Source: Trachythela sp. YZ-2020
Taxonomy: Eukaryota; Cnidaria; Anthozoa; Malacalcyonacea; Clavulariidae
Length of the DNA: 64,000 bases
NCBI GenBank assembly: GCA_016169945.1
Contig: JADLSH010000379.1
Span: forward strand, 1,144,001 to 1,208,000
Reading direction: 5' to 3'
Under the pieces are notes generated by a model that saw nothing but the letters and a program-made list of their open reading frames with translations, was not told the DNA's origin and did no database searches. Below, piece by piece: positions 34,559 to 45,599 of the stretch (position 1 is the stretch's first letter; the number at the start of each line of letters is the position of its first letter). Position numbers and translations under genes: made by a program.

Positions 34559-35224
34559 ATTTGCAATGGTTCCAAATAACTTATAATTGGGGAATCGACA
34601 AATGTTCCAATTTCACCATATAAATAACCTTTCAATGTGACATTATATATTAAAATAGAGGCAAAGAACCATCAAAATGAGTCCAAAATCACTACAAAAA
34701 TTATATTTACTAGTGCAAAAACTGCAAATAAAAGCAAATTTTGTATTTTTATTTCAATAAGAGCCTGCGACATACTTATCATACTCGCCTGACGTACTTC
34801 ATGTTATTGTAATTATGGTTTCAAAGCAAACATACAACCTGCAAACGGGCAAATTCTTCTAGATCTTGAGGCAAAATACTGGGCAAACTGCAATAGAAAA
34901 ATAAAAATAAATGCTCTAAATATGTATTTTATAGCCTTTCTTAAGCACTAGCCAACATAACATGACTTTAAAAAGAAAGGGCAGAAAATGAGATGTTTTG
35001 TAGACATGTCTCGAATAAATTTCTGGATTCGTCTAAAAAAGTACAAAAGCAATCTATATCGTGTGACATTTTTTCTTGCTTTTGTACTTTTAATAAGAAT
35101 ATAACAACATATTATATTTGATATATAGTGAACTTTTTTCATGTTTTTTTCCCAATTATTTCTGAGCCTGGGTTCGCTGTGGCCAAGCATGATGACGTCA
35201 GCCATGTGATAAACCGTCCCAGAA

Positions 35225-35257
35225 TTCCTCGGGTGTTCTCTTTGAAATTCGCATAGT
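35225..35257 (+). promoter_or_regulatory. RPL11 5' UTR with TOP-like tract
   Basis: The pyrimidine run 'ttctcttt' about 15-20 bp before the ATG fits the terminal oligopyrimidine start of ribosomal-protein mRNAs. The leader would be very short. The lysine-rich gene starts about 0.7 kb away in the opposite direction. Confidence 0.5.
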
Positions 35258-37282
35258 ATGGCGGTGAGTCGATTTTCTCGCCACGTGTGAGAATTTTAAA
35301 CTATATTTCAGCTTAGATTGCCCCAAAACTAAACTTAAACACCGCGTAGGCATTCCCCATATACAGATCTGTAATTTAAGCCTTTTATCGTATCCGTACG
35401 ATGTATTTTAGCGACGATATAAGCTGTCGAAAATGGTTGGTTTTCGATCAAATAATTTTCCCCGGTGATTCCTTCACAAATGGTACAAAAATATAGGACA
35501 ATAACTGCAATAATCGCAGCCCGATTTTGCTATTTTTATACTTTTATGTGAATCTCAGTTGTGTTTTGTTATTCTACGCAAATTTTGGGTATTTTAAAGT
35601 TCCGTTTTGAGATATAAAATTATATGAAAATTGGTACTTCGGTTTCCTGGGTCCTGGCCCCTGTGTTGACATTGAATGACGACGTTTAAAGCCTGCTATC
35701 GAATTAAGGTTATGTTTTAATGTTTGCAGGAAATTAGTGTTTCTGTTGTATTTTATAATGGCAAAATATCAATAATAATAATATGTTTTGGAAGGAAAAT
35801 TTTATTGATAAATTTTTTGAGAATTTGGGAGGGGGAAACCGCTCTTTCTCGATATATGAGCAACCGAAATAGGCGTTCGTTGGGGTTTATTAGGGCTAAG
35901 TTAGGACTTCGGGTTAGTTGCTCATATTATTAGCGTCGAAATCATTATAGCGAACTGTAGATATCTATTGAGTACTGACAATCGTCAATAAAGTTTGAAT
36001 AACAACCTAACCATGGCTATAGAATTGACCTTTCATTTTTGTTACCAGACAATGTACTAACTTTTATCAATGTTCAATTCTGTTTTCATTTGTAAAATTT
36101 GCAGGATGACACCAAAAAAGAAGAAAGACAAAATCCGATGAAAGAACTACGCATCCAGAAGCTGTGCCTGAACATTTGTGTTGGCGAGAGTGGAGACAGG
36201 CTAACCCGAGCTGCGAAGGTGCTGGAACAGCTTACTGGTCAGGCTCCAGTCTTCTCAAAAGGTAAAAAAGTGAAGTGTGCTGAATGGAAAATTTACAAAT
36301 TGGTTTTCCTCTACATATGAATCGTGTCCAGATTGTGTTATCTCCAAATTGACACAATGTCTGTTCTTTGTAGCACGTTATACGGTGCGGTCTTTCGGTA
36401 TTCGAAGAAATGAAAAGATTGCCTGCCACTGTACTGTCCGAGGACCAAAAGCTGAGGAGATCTTAGAAAAGGGCTTGAAGGTAACTATTTGGAGAAGCAT
36501 TCAATAAATATAATCATGAAATACATCTATAATTTATACTTTCAATTGCAATGTCTCCACAAAGGTGAAGGAGTATGAGTTGCGGAAGGAAAACTTCTCG
36601 GCAACCGGCAACTTTGGGTTTGGTATCCAAGAACACATTGATCTTGGTATCAAATATGACCCAAGTATTGGAATCTATGGCATGGATTTCTACATTGTGT
36701 TGGGCCGTCCTGGTTTCCGAATCTCGCATCGCAGACAGCGTAAAAGCAGAGTTGGCTTTGCTCATCGTGTGACTAAAGATGACGCTATGAAGTGGTTCCA
36801 ACAAAAGGTCAGTTTTAAAGGGATCCTGTCAGATACAGGGATGGATTTGCTAGTGGGGGGGTGAGGTGCGCACTCCTCCTAGCCTTGGCCAAGGGGGTAC
36901 AGGAGGGGTGCCAATTCCCATATCAAATTTTGGATTTGACAGGGCATTTATCAAATATAATATCGGGCCATTGATGGGCATTTTTGACCATGTAGGCCAT
37001 CTTATTTAAAAAAAAATTCTGACAAGATAACTCCCTTGACCCTGTAAGGGGTCCTCAGTGATGATTCACCCTTCCTCGATCACCAACCACGCCCTGCTTC
37101 ATGGCCAAAACTCGCTTAGCACCCCCCCCCCTATCAAATCAAGCTGGGTCCATCCCTGGGCTGTTCATTCAAATGCCTCCTACAGACACCCATCGAATAC
37201 GGGCATTACAACATGATTTATATTCATATATTTTCTATTTTTTTTATAGTATGATGGTATCCTTTTGCCTGGAAAGAAGTAA
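35258..37282 (+). CDS. RPL11: 60S ribosomal protein L11 (uL5)
   Basis: Complete five-exon gene: 35258-35263, 36105-36261, 36374-36480, 36565-36807, 37250-37282, with all GT/AG borders and phases consistent. The product is 181 aa (human about 178). Diagnostic sequences include [56 protein letters not shown], the [11 protein letters not shown] region and the C-terminus [11 protein letters not shown]. uL5 sits in the central protuberance of the large subunit next to 5S rRNA and, in animals, also binds MDM2. The first exon holds only ATG GCG, common for ribosomal-protein genes. An ATTAAA poly(A) signal is at about 37340. Confidence 0.98.
36838..37165. repeat. Dispersed repeat in RPL11 intron 4
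   Basis: Shares with 61075-61410 (opposite orientation) the phrases 'gccttggccaagggggt.caggaggggtgc', 'atatcaaattttggatttgacag(a)gcatttatcaaat' and 'ccattgatgggcattttt'. It has no coding capacity. Confidence 0.8.
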
Positions 37283-37363
37283 TTTCTCTATAATTTACAA
37301 CTTTGCTGCCTCTGAAATCTGCAGCCTCTGAAATCTGCTATTAAACATTAAAAAATGACCACA

Positions 37364-38650
37364 TCGATCTATTGTTGCTTTATTTGTGTTTTTCTTTGCG
37401 GGAGGTGAATATTGTTTTTTTACCAGGGGTGGAAAAATATTTCCCCGTGAGTGCAGCTGGGGATTAAAAATTACCTGCAGACCTATCTCACGAAAAAGAT
37501 TGTCCCTAAACATAGACAATTACCGAAGTAAGTGAACTACACACTTTTTGAGGGAGCGCCAACCTCGTACCCAGGGTATTTTCCCTCGCACACTCTGGAG
37601 CAATCCCACCTGTGAGGGAGCGCATCGTCATTACCTTTCGCTTGCTTTTGTGGTGGTTGCGTGAAGATTGCCTTGTTTTGTTGCATTGCCTCAGAGGATT
37701 TTGCTTCACATGCTTCGTAATATGCCTGTTCTCCTTCATCAGCGTTCCATTTTTAGTGCAAAGTTTCCATGGAAACGTTGCAGTATTGTTGTGGTGGCAG
37801 GCATTCATATATTAGGGTTAGGTGGTGGTTAGGGTTAAGTACAAGTGCTAAACAATTTCTTGTCCAAAACTGACTGTTGAAATAACTCACCCGAAATCCT
37901 TGGTTAATATATAAATCATATATAAATCTGAACTTGGCGTACGTTGAATGGATTGGTATGGAGATGTCTATGCGTATACAGAGTTCCCGTAATTAGGGTT
38001 CCACTGTAATCTGTATGGAAACTTGGCCATCACACCTTTTCGATATTTTTCTGGACTAAAAACGCGTATTGTATAGCGTCCTGGCAACGTCTTAACCGCA
38101 TATTTCCGCTTCAGATGAAAGCCTATCCTAATTAACTGAAGCTGCAATATTCAGGTACTAGAATATATCACAAATAGGGCCCTTTTATATATTTTACTGG
38201 GAATGCATACATACATTATTCAGCTCACTCCCCATTGGGGCTTTTCAGTGACCGATTACTATATCATGTACTTAGCCTATATTACCTATTTTTACAACAA
38301 TTGTGATATTACTTTCCTAACCTGTCTATCCTAAACCACCCAGTCAACTTTCCCTGTGGGAGGAAACCGGAGTGGCCGGGTGAGAAAACCCACGACTTTC
38401 GACAGAGCGTTGACTTACTCTTTTCACATGAGTGTGATGAGTAAAGTCCTCAACGAGAATTGAACTCAAGACTCATCAGAGGTGAAAGGCGCTTGCTCTG
38501 ACGACTGCGCCACTGAAGCCCCTCAAGGTTATTAAGAACTCTTTGTTATATATTAATGAATCGTGAACCAAATCTTGTTTTCAAGCCAATTAATAAAAAA
38601 AGCTCTTTATAATCAACGCCGATAAAGTCATTAAGTTTTCTCCAAGCGTG
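37364..38650. repeat. Upstream flank of membrane-gene unit 1 (duplicated block plus SINE)
   Basis: 37364-38180 is a duplicate of 40350-41610: 'gctttatttgtgttttt.tttgcggg', the 'gtttccatggaaacgttgcagtattgttgtggtggca' palindromic piece, and 'gaacttggcgtacgttga'. At 38340-38525 lies a minus-strand tRNA-derived SINE (GGGGCTTCAGTGGCGCAGTCG...) with a Deu-like core. No gene is seen. Confidence 0.75.
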
Positions 38651-38651
38651 C

Positions 38652-38920
38652 TATATAAAAGGCATCGATTGGTAAACTTAAGCTATTTGTGCCTGTTCGT
38701 CCAGGCATCAGTCTAATAATGTTCTAGTCTTGGTATATTGACAAAATAAATCAACACTTTGGTTCGCTAAAGTATACCTTAAAAAAGAATACGTCCAATT
38801 CAACTACAGTTTAGACAGTGTCACTGGATTAGATTCACCACCTAACTGGATTGGAGTCTATTTTGAGTGAGTGTGCCCTTTTATCGATAATCAAAGACAA
38901 AGAAAAATTTAGCAGAAAAA
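38652..38920 (+). promoter_or_regulatory. Conserved promoter of PPxY membrane gene 1
   Basis: TATATAAAA at 38652-38660 is followed by about 260 bp of leader shared with gene 2 (TATA at 41742-41750), including 'ggcatcgatt.gtaaacttaagc' and 'gataatcaaagacaaagaaaaa' just before the ATG. The start codon context is aaaaATGA in all copies. Confidence 0.6.
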
Positions 38921-39769
38921 ATGAACAATTTGTATCTTGTCCTAATTCTGATGCCTAGCTCAACCTTTTCTCAAGGACCTCAGGGTGGGTCTGGGAGCGG
39001 GGTAGGCGGCTTGGTCCTTGCTTGTGTATTTCTTGGAGGTTTAGCACTAATGTGGTTTTACTGCTGTGGTTATCCATTCTTCAGTTGGCTGTTCACACTC
39101 GTCAAGAAAAGTCTATGTCCATGTAAACGCCGGCGCCGTGCAGCCACAACGGTCAACCAACGTCCGCAAAGAACTAGAAGAAGGGTCTCCGGACCATATA
39201 ATCCGTGGGAAAGCCATGTACATCGAAATCCTAATAATAATCCATCCGTGAACACAGATGTACATCAAAATTCTAATAATCCATCCGTGAACTCAGATGT
39301 ACATCGAAATCCTAATAATCCATCCGTGAACTCAGATGTACATCGAAATCCTAATAATAATCCATCCGTGAACTCAGATGTACATCGAAATCCTAATAAT
39401 AATCCATCCGTGAACTCAGATGTACATCAAAATTCTAATAATAATCCATCCGTGAACTCAGATGTACATCGAAATCCTAATAATAATCCATCCGTGAACT
39501 CAGATGTACATCAAAATCCTAATAATAATCCATCCGTGAACTCAGATGTACATCAAAATTCTAATAATAATCCATCCGTGAACTCAGATGTACATCAAAA
39601 TTCTAATAATTCATCTGTAAACTCGAATGTGCAGGAGCTTTCTACTCAGGATATGGTGAATTGTGTCATAAATATGGGAATTATAGACAACGACGAAGAA
39701 AATCGTCAATCTTCGCAAACAGATGCAACATGTCCCCCCAGTTACGAAGAGGCTGTAGTTTTTGTTTGA
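38921..39769 (+). CDS. PPxY-motif membrane protein 1 (ectodomain deleted, C-terminus frameshifted)
   Basis: ORF of 282 aa. Signal peptide MNNLYLVLILMPSSTFS is followed directly by a short Gly-rich stretch, a TM helix (about 29-60), a Cys/Arg-rich juxtamembrane region (CPCKRRRRA), ten 13-14-residue repeats of the type VHQNSNNNPSVNSD, then PPSYEEAV. Compared with genes 2 and 3, the whole Cys-rich ectodomain is missing. A small insertion after EEAV shifts the frame, so the second motif (PPPPYESAV, 39810-39840) is read only in another frame, up to 39867. PPxY motifs normally recruit WW domains, e.g. of NEDD4-type ubiquitin ligases. It is unclear whether this copy is functional. I do not recognise a named family. 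Confidence 0.7.
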   Translation: MNNLYLVLILMPSSTFSQGPQGGSGSGVGGLVLACVFLGGLALMWFYCCGYPFFSWLFTLVKKSLCPCKRRRRAATTVNQRPQRTRRRVSGPYNPWESHVHRNPNNNPSVNTDVHQNSNNPSVNSDVHRNPNNPSVNSDVHRNPNNNPSVNSDVHRNPNNNPSVNSDVHQNSNNNPSVNSDVHRNPNNNPSVNSDVHQNPNNNPSVNSDVHQNSNNNPSVNSDVHQNSNNSSVNSNVQELSTQDMVNCVINMGIIDNDEENRQSSQTDATCPPSYEEAVVFV

Positions 39770-39935
39770 ATCTAGCAAGTCAAGTCAATGGTGTCCAGGC
39801 CCCTGATAGACCCCCTCCTCCTTACGAATCCGCGGTGAACACTTATCGAACAACGTACTACGTATGACATTGTCGTTCATGTACAAAACAGTACACTGTC
39901 ATGATGATCACTCGTTTTCCTAGGTAAGGCTTGTT

Positions 39936-41740
39936 CACAAGGTCCGATTGGTCGGACCGATTCTCCTGCTGACGTACGAGGTTTTCCCGCTCGCAAATAC
40001 ACCTTACCTCGAATCTTGCGTGTTCATTTGCGAGCGTGGAAAATCTCTGACACCCAGGATAGACACCAGACGATTTCCAACACGTATTCCTGTGTTAACA
40101 ATGAAACCTAACGAATTTGCATATGACTACTTCTTTTTTTGTTCTCATATTCTGCATTACTTAGTTTTTAATTATAGTCAATAAATGGGTTTCACCAAGC
40201 ACCGCGCAACAGATAGTGGTGGTAAACCGGCAGTTATAAAAGTTAATTATTTTATTGTATGCAGCAGTCTCGTATATTTGGAGTTACAAATATAGAATTG
40301 AAAGATGTAGATTAATATGTTTGTTCCTATAAGTGTCAACATTTCTGAAGTTGAAATCTTGCTTTATTTGTGTTTTTATTTGCGGGGGGTGGATATTGTT
40401 TTTTTACCAGGGGTGGAAAAATATTTCCCCGTGAGTGCAGCTTGGGATTAAACATTTCCTGCCGACCTATCTCACGAAAAAGATTGTCCCTAAACATAGA
40501 CAATTATCGAAGTAAGTGAATTACACACTTTTTGAGGGGGCGCACGAGGGAGCGCCAACCTCGTACCCAGGGTATTTTCCCTCGCACACTCTGGAGCATT
40601 CCCACCCGTGAGGAAGAATGCCTTGTTCTGTTGCATTGCCTCGTTCCAGTTAATTCGTCGAGAGGGTTTTGCTTCACATCCTTCGTAATATACCTGTTCT
40701 CCTTCACCAGCGTTCCATGTTTACTGCAAAGTTTCCATGGAAACGTTGCAGTATTGTTGTGGTGGCAAGTGGAAACGAATGATATATTCATACATCTATT
40801 CATACATACAGGCATTCATACATTAGGGTTAGGTGGTGGTTAGGATTAAGTACAAGTGCTAAATAATTTCTTGTCCAAAACTGACTGTTGCCAATAACTC
40901 ACCCGAAATCCTTGGTTAAACCACTGAACTCATTAGCCCCATAGGCCCTTGTGCCCTGTGGTCACATCTTATAACTTACAGTCGGTTTTCTAACACAAAT
41001 TTCACAATGTTATTAAACGGTGTTACACTAAGCGATCGGTAGTCCCTCTAAGCGTGAAACACCGTGTAAGGACATGCATTGCAGTGACATTTAGTTAGAA
41101 AACCAACAACTCGCTCTTCGAATTAGTATTAATTGAGCACTCTTCTTTCTCTGCATTAAAACAGCGCAGCTTATATATAATATATATATGGGTCATTCCA
41201 CCTGAAGAGTGCTTCATTGCATTAACAGGCTGTAGTGGATAATGGATATCTTGAGGTAAGCGAAAACTGTATATATTTGCCTTATCTGGATGATGTTGAG
41301 CACTCTCTGCATTCAAATCTTGAACCAGAACACACTCATACAATATATGAATCTGAACTTGGCGTACGTTGAGTAGATCGGTATGGAGATGTCTATACGT
41401 ATACAGAGTTCCCGTAATTAGGCTTCCATTGTATGGAAATTGGCCATCACACCTTTTCGATATTTTTCTAGACTAAAAACACGTATTGTATAACGTCCTG
41501 GCAACGTCTTAACCGCATATTTCCGCTTCAGATGAAAGCCTATCCTAATTAACTGAATCTGCAATATTCAGGTACTAGAATAAATCACAAATAGGGCCCC
41601 TTTATATCTTTTACTGGGAATCGAGGTTATTAATAAGAAAGTCTTTGTAATCGTGAACCAATTATTGTGCCAAGGCAATAGTGAATGACAAGAACTCTTT
41701 ATAATCAACTCCTATATAAAGTCATTAAATTTGCATGCCA
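39936..41740. repeat. Spacer between membrane genes 1 and 2 (duplicated block)
   Basis: 40350-40915 and 41340-41610 duplicate 37364-38180; copy 2 carries an extra 420 bp (40918-41340). 39936-40040 contains a MITE-like piece 'ggtccgattggtcggaccgattctcctgctgacgtacgagg'. A poly(A) signal AATAAA for gene 1 is at about 40182. No gene is seen. Confidence 0.7.
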
Positions 41741-42030
41741 CTATATAAAAGGCATCGATTCGTAAACTTAAGCTATTTGTGCCTGTTCGTCCAGAAATTG
41801 GTTTAATAATGTTCTAGTCTTGGTATAATGACAAAAGAAATCAAAGCTCTGGTTCGCTAAAGTATACCATATGTGTCAGATATAACCTTGAAAAGAATAC
41901 GTTCAATTCAACTACATTTTATAGACTGTGTTACTGCGGTAGATTCACCAGCTAACTGGATTGGAGTCTGTTTTGAGTGAGTGTGTCCTTTTAGCGATAA
42001 TCAAAGACAAAGAAAAAATTAGCAGAGAAA

Positions 42031-43434
42031 ATGAACAATTTGTATCTTGTCCTAATTCTGGTTCTTAGCTCAACCTATTCTCAAACAACTAAGTCAAGAC
42101 ATTGTACCGCAAAGGATAGTTCACAAACATGTAAAAAAATTTGCTGCGGAATCAGTTCATCACGACTAAAATGTGTGGATTCATGTTTGGGGGTAGGTTG
42201 TCTGAAGAATGAGAACTGTGGCGACAAGAAATGGTGTTGTGTTAATGGCTTATGTCAGAAATGTTTGTCTACTGTGTACGCTACTACTAAATCAGTCCAT
42301 TCTGTGAATGTTTGTCAAACTTCAGCAGACTGCGAGAATGGTTGTCGTTGTATAAACGGAAAATGCTGCGATGTTAGCTTTGTTACGACTTCAACTGCTG
42401 CCACCAAGACGGCAAAAGTAGCGCCAACAACAACGAGTCGCTCTTTGTTAGGAAACACTTCTAGTGCAACAACAGTCAAGCGAGTTATGAAAGTAACGCC
42501 AACGCATGATTTGTTAAACGTTGTTTCTAGCAAATCTGCGCATGTGCCAACGTATTACCACAATCCGGGGGCGAAGAGGGGTGGGCGTCGTGGTGGGTCT
42601 CGTGGTGGGTCTGGGGGTGGGTCTGGGGGTGATGGGAGCGTTTCGGGACTCGTCTTTTACATTATTTGTGGATTTTTAGGATTTTTAGCACTAGTGTTTT
42701 ATTGTATCTATGGTTATCCATTCAGTTGGCTGTTCAGACTTGTCAAGAAAAGTCTATGCCCGCGAAGAACCAGAAGAAGGGTCCCCGGACCATATAATCC
42801 GTGGGAAAGCCATGTACATCGAAATTCTAACAATAATCCATCCGTGAACTCAGATGTACATCAAAATTCTAATAATAATCCATCCGTGAACTCAGATGTA
42901 CATCAAAATTCTAATAATAATCCATCCGTGAACTCAGATGTACATCAAAATTCTAATAATAATCCATCCGTGAACTCAGATGTACATCGAAATTCTAATA
43001 ATAATCCATCCGTGAACTCAGATGTACATCAAAATTCTAATAATAATCCATCCGTGAACTCAGATGTACATCAAAATAGTAATAATAATCCATTCGTGAA
43101 CTCAGATGTACATCAAAATTCTAATAATTATCCATCCGTGAACTCAGATGTACATGGAAATCCTAACAATAACTCATCTGTAAACTCGAATGTGCAACAG
43201 TATCCTACTCAGGATATGGTCAATTATGTTATAAATATAGGAGTTTTAGACAACGACGAAGAAAATCGTCAATCTTCGCAAACAGATACAACAGATCCCC
43301 CCAGTTACGAAGAGGCTGTAAATCAAGCAAGTCAAGTCAATGGTGTCCAGGCCCCTGATGGACCCCCTCCTTCTTACGAATCCGTGGTGAACACTTATCG
43401 AACTATTAACTATGATCGAACATACTACGTATGA
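42031..43434 (+). CDS. Cys-rich, single-TM PPxY-motif membrane protein 2 (full length)
   Basis: ORF of 467 aa, single exon. Signal peptide 1-17. The Cys-rich ectodomain (about 24-115) has two modules, one with CC pairs (KKICCGISS, KKWCCVNGLCQKC) and one ending CQTSADCENGCRCINGKCC. A Ser/Thr linker and a Gly-rich stretch (about 184-205) lead to a TM helix (about 208-232), followed by KKSLCPRRTRRR, which gives a type I topology. Nine 14-residue repeats (VHQNSNNNPSVNSD) follow, then two PPxY motifs (PPSYEEAV and PPPSYESVV) near the C-terminus ending RTYYV. The layout (signal, Cys-rich head, one TM, PPxY tail) resembles Shisa/WBP1-like adaptors, but I cannot assign it to a named family. It may be an adaptor for NEDD4-type ligases. 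Poly(A) signal at 43781. Confidence 0.8.
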   Translation: MNNLYLVLILVLSSTYSQTTKSRHCTAKDSSQTCKKICCGISSSRLKCVDSCLGVGCLKNENCGDKKWCCVNGLCQKCLSTVYATTKSVHSVNVCQTSADCENGCRCINGKCCDVSFVTTSTAATKTAKVAPTTTSRSLLGNTSSATTVKRVMKVTPTHDLLNVVSSKSAHVPTYYHNPGAKRGGRRGGSRGGSGGGSGGDGSVSGLVFYIICGFLGFLALVFYCIYGYPFSWLFRLVKKSLCPRRTRRRVPGPYNPWESHVHRNSNNNPSVNSDVHQNSNNNPSVNSDVHQNSNNNPSVNSDVHQNSNNNPSVNSDVHRNSNNNPSVNSDVHQNSNNNPSVNSDVHQNSNNNPFVNSDVHQNSNNYPSVNSDVHGNPNNNSSVNSNVQQYPTQDMVNYVINIGVLDNDEENRQSSQTDTTDPPSYEEAVNQASQVNGVQAPDGPPPSYESVVNTYRTINYDRTYYV

Positions 43435-43496
43435 CATTGTCGTTCATGTGCAAACGGCCACACTGTCATAATTATCACTCGTTTTCCTGGGTAAAG

Positions 43497-43680
43497 GTTT
43501 GTTCACACGGTCCGATTGGTCAGATCCCATTCTCCTCCTGACGTACGAGGTTTTCCACGCTCGCAAAAAAATTTTTTTGAATTTTGCGTGTTCATTTGCG
43601 AGCGTGGTTTCCACCTGACGGGTAGACACCAGACGATTTCCACCACAACTAACCCTACGAATTCCTGTGTGAACAAACAA
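43497..43680. mobile_element. MITE with GTTTGTTCACAC ends
   Basis: 'gtttgttcacac' (43497-43508) and 'gtgtgaacaaac' (43667-43678) form the ends, and an inner pair 'ccacgctcgcaaa..tttgcgagcgtgg' is also inverted. Confidence 0.8.
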
Positions 43681-43859
43681 AACCGGACGCTCCACATTCC
43701 ACCTGTGCGTAGTGAACGAATAATCTAAGAATTTCCGTTGGACAATTTTAAAATAACTCTACATAATTTGTAAACGGTTCAATAAAAATTAAAATACTTT
43801 GACATTCTTTGACATGACTTCAAATTTTACGCATAACATTACTGCAGTCAGAATATACT

Positions 43860-45120
43860 TATTAAAAACAAATTTCAAGCAAGATTGATTGATTGATTGA
43901 TACACAAATGATTACTAATTATATGTTTCAACATCGTGCTTATTCCATAACTGATACAACCAGGGGCGTACCTCTGGGGGCGTACATATCGATTTTGGCT
44001 AGGGGGGTGAAGTTTCGAAATGAGACCGACTCATAAATTCAGACCGACTCTAAATCGAAAAGTCAATTGAAAAATTACGTGTGCTGCTCCAATAAGTTGA
44101 ATGGCAACACAATTCAATAAACAAAATATGTACACACATACTAATGACCACCTTGTATAAGAAAAAAGTTTTTATATCTAATTACACTAATTGGAAATTG
44201 AGCAGAAACTTGTTCTCTGACTTTCAGTTACATTGAGTACTGCGCATGAGAGTTCATGTCATACTGCCTTTAGTTTTTAGAAATTACGTACACAGTGCTG
44301 TCAGTGCTAAAACTCTTAGGTGCTAAAATTATTAGAGACAGGATTCACAGACTTGAGTGGTGTCGCTAGTATCATGAAAATTTTCAGTGGAAGCTGATCA
44401 AGACAGTTTATCTTTCATATGTTCGTTGGTGTGAATTAATGAATTATTAAATTTAATCAATATAGGACACCCATTCGCAGGGGGTTCCGGGGGAACCTCC
44501 TCTGGGAAATTTTGAAATCTAGGACCTCGTAGACACGATTTCCTGCGTTCTGAACAAATATTTTATTCCAATTTGTACAAAATTTCGAATTATATCGCAA
44601 AAACAGTGTAGTTTAGCTTCCTGTACAATATGTTTTCCATAAAGTATTTGATATGTAGATTATAGCTGTTGTGGCAACAGGCAACTGGCAATATTATGGT
44701 TCTATTTCAAATTAAGTAGTTTGTTTTAGCATTTACAGTGCTTCGATCTGTAAATATTCAACATACGCACGCCACATACAGTATGAGTGATATGACATTC
44801 TAGAAGAACGCTTTACAACAAAGATTGAAACAGGATATTCGGCAAACTTTATATTTTAATTATCAGTTAATTATTATTACATTGTATGAAAGGGTTTTGC
44901 TTTTGCCAATGATAAGACATATCTATTGATTGACTAAGTTGGTCATTCATTTAATTGGTTAATTGGTTCAATAGCGTTGTCTCACGTAGCTAAAAATAGA
45001 TTCCCTCAGCTAAGACCCCCCACGAGACTCAGACAAACAAACTACTATTTAATATAGAATTATACTAGCAGCGAACTATCATTGGCATATTTTTTATTTT
45101 ATCTGCACTAAAACTCATTC
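43860..45120. other. AT-rich spacer between membrane genes 2 and 3, left part
   Basis: 43715-43915 and 44870-44975 match the 3' flank of gene 3 (48250-48440 and 48690-48800). 44460-44530 is a dispersed repeat related to 53360-53430 and 59830-59910 ('gaaattttgaaatctag.acctc'). No gene is seen. Confidence 0.6.
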
Positions 45121-45142
45121 AAATTTACACCAAAGTTAGAAC

Positions 45143-45244
45143 ATGGTTAGTACTAAGCACTGTTGCTGGGGAACGTGTGCAAGTGATTCGAGATATCCAG
45201 AAAAATTGCCGAAATCGCTTCAGGAAATGAGAGCTGGGCAAAAG
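45143..45244 (+). pseudogene. THAP-like N-terminal fragment of a transposon protein
   Basis: The short ORF starts MVSTKHCCWGTCASDSRYPE. The spacing C-x(4)-C with an aromatic/basic context recalls the start of THAP zinc-binding domains found in transposase-like proteins. It ends at a possible donor (AAAAG/GTATTT) with no following exon found. Confidence 0.4.
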
Positions 45245-45582
45245 GTATTTTCCAAAACCGTCGCAAGGAATTGAAAAGTCTCGTCGCTGGGTTTCAGCAT
45301 GTTCGCGGAAAAACTTTGATGTATCAATGATAAATAGGAACACATATATTTGTGCAGTTCATTGGCCAGGCGAAAAAGGGCCCACGGATAAAGGGCCAAA
45401 GTGGTAAAGGGCCTTCGGCGTTTACCACTTTGCTTCAAGCCTCTACATTTTAACCACCGCTTGAGTTGATCGACAGTATAATCTGATGGATCATGCTCAA
45501 AATATGAGTTTAAATGTAGAGGCTTAAAATACGTTTTCAGAGTTGTTAAATTTATCGGAGAAGCACTAGTTGTAGAATTCAT
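45220..45582 (-). pseudogene. SAP-like domain fragment, probably from a mobile element
   Basis: The minus-strand ORF from ATG 45582 contains YTVDQLKRWLKCRGLKQSG, a helix-turn-helix like the SAP DNA-binding fold, common in cnidarian transposon-associated proteins. Its normal continuation is interrupted by a palindromic stretch (45380-45430, 'ccaaagtggtaaagg'). It overlaps the THAP-like fragment on the other strand. Confidence 0.4.
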
Positions 45583-45599
45583 TTTTAAACCAGACACAG

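Noticed and set aside
34948..35205. Minus-strand 85-aa ORF next to RPL11
   Set aside because: No recognisable family or clear splice pattern. It may overlap a 5' UTR, but I cannot support it as a gene.
42100..42400. Secreted Cys-rich peptide toxin
   Set aside because: The Cys-rich part belongs to a larger protein with a TM helix, cytosolic repeats and PPxY motifs.
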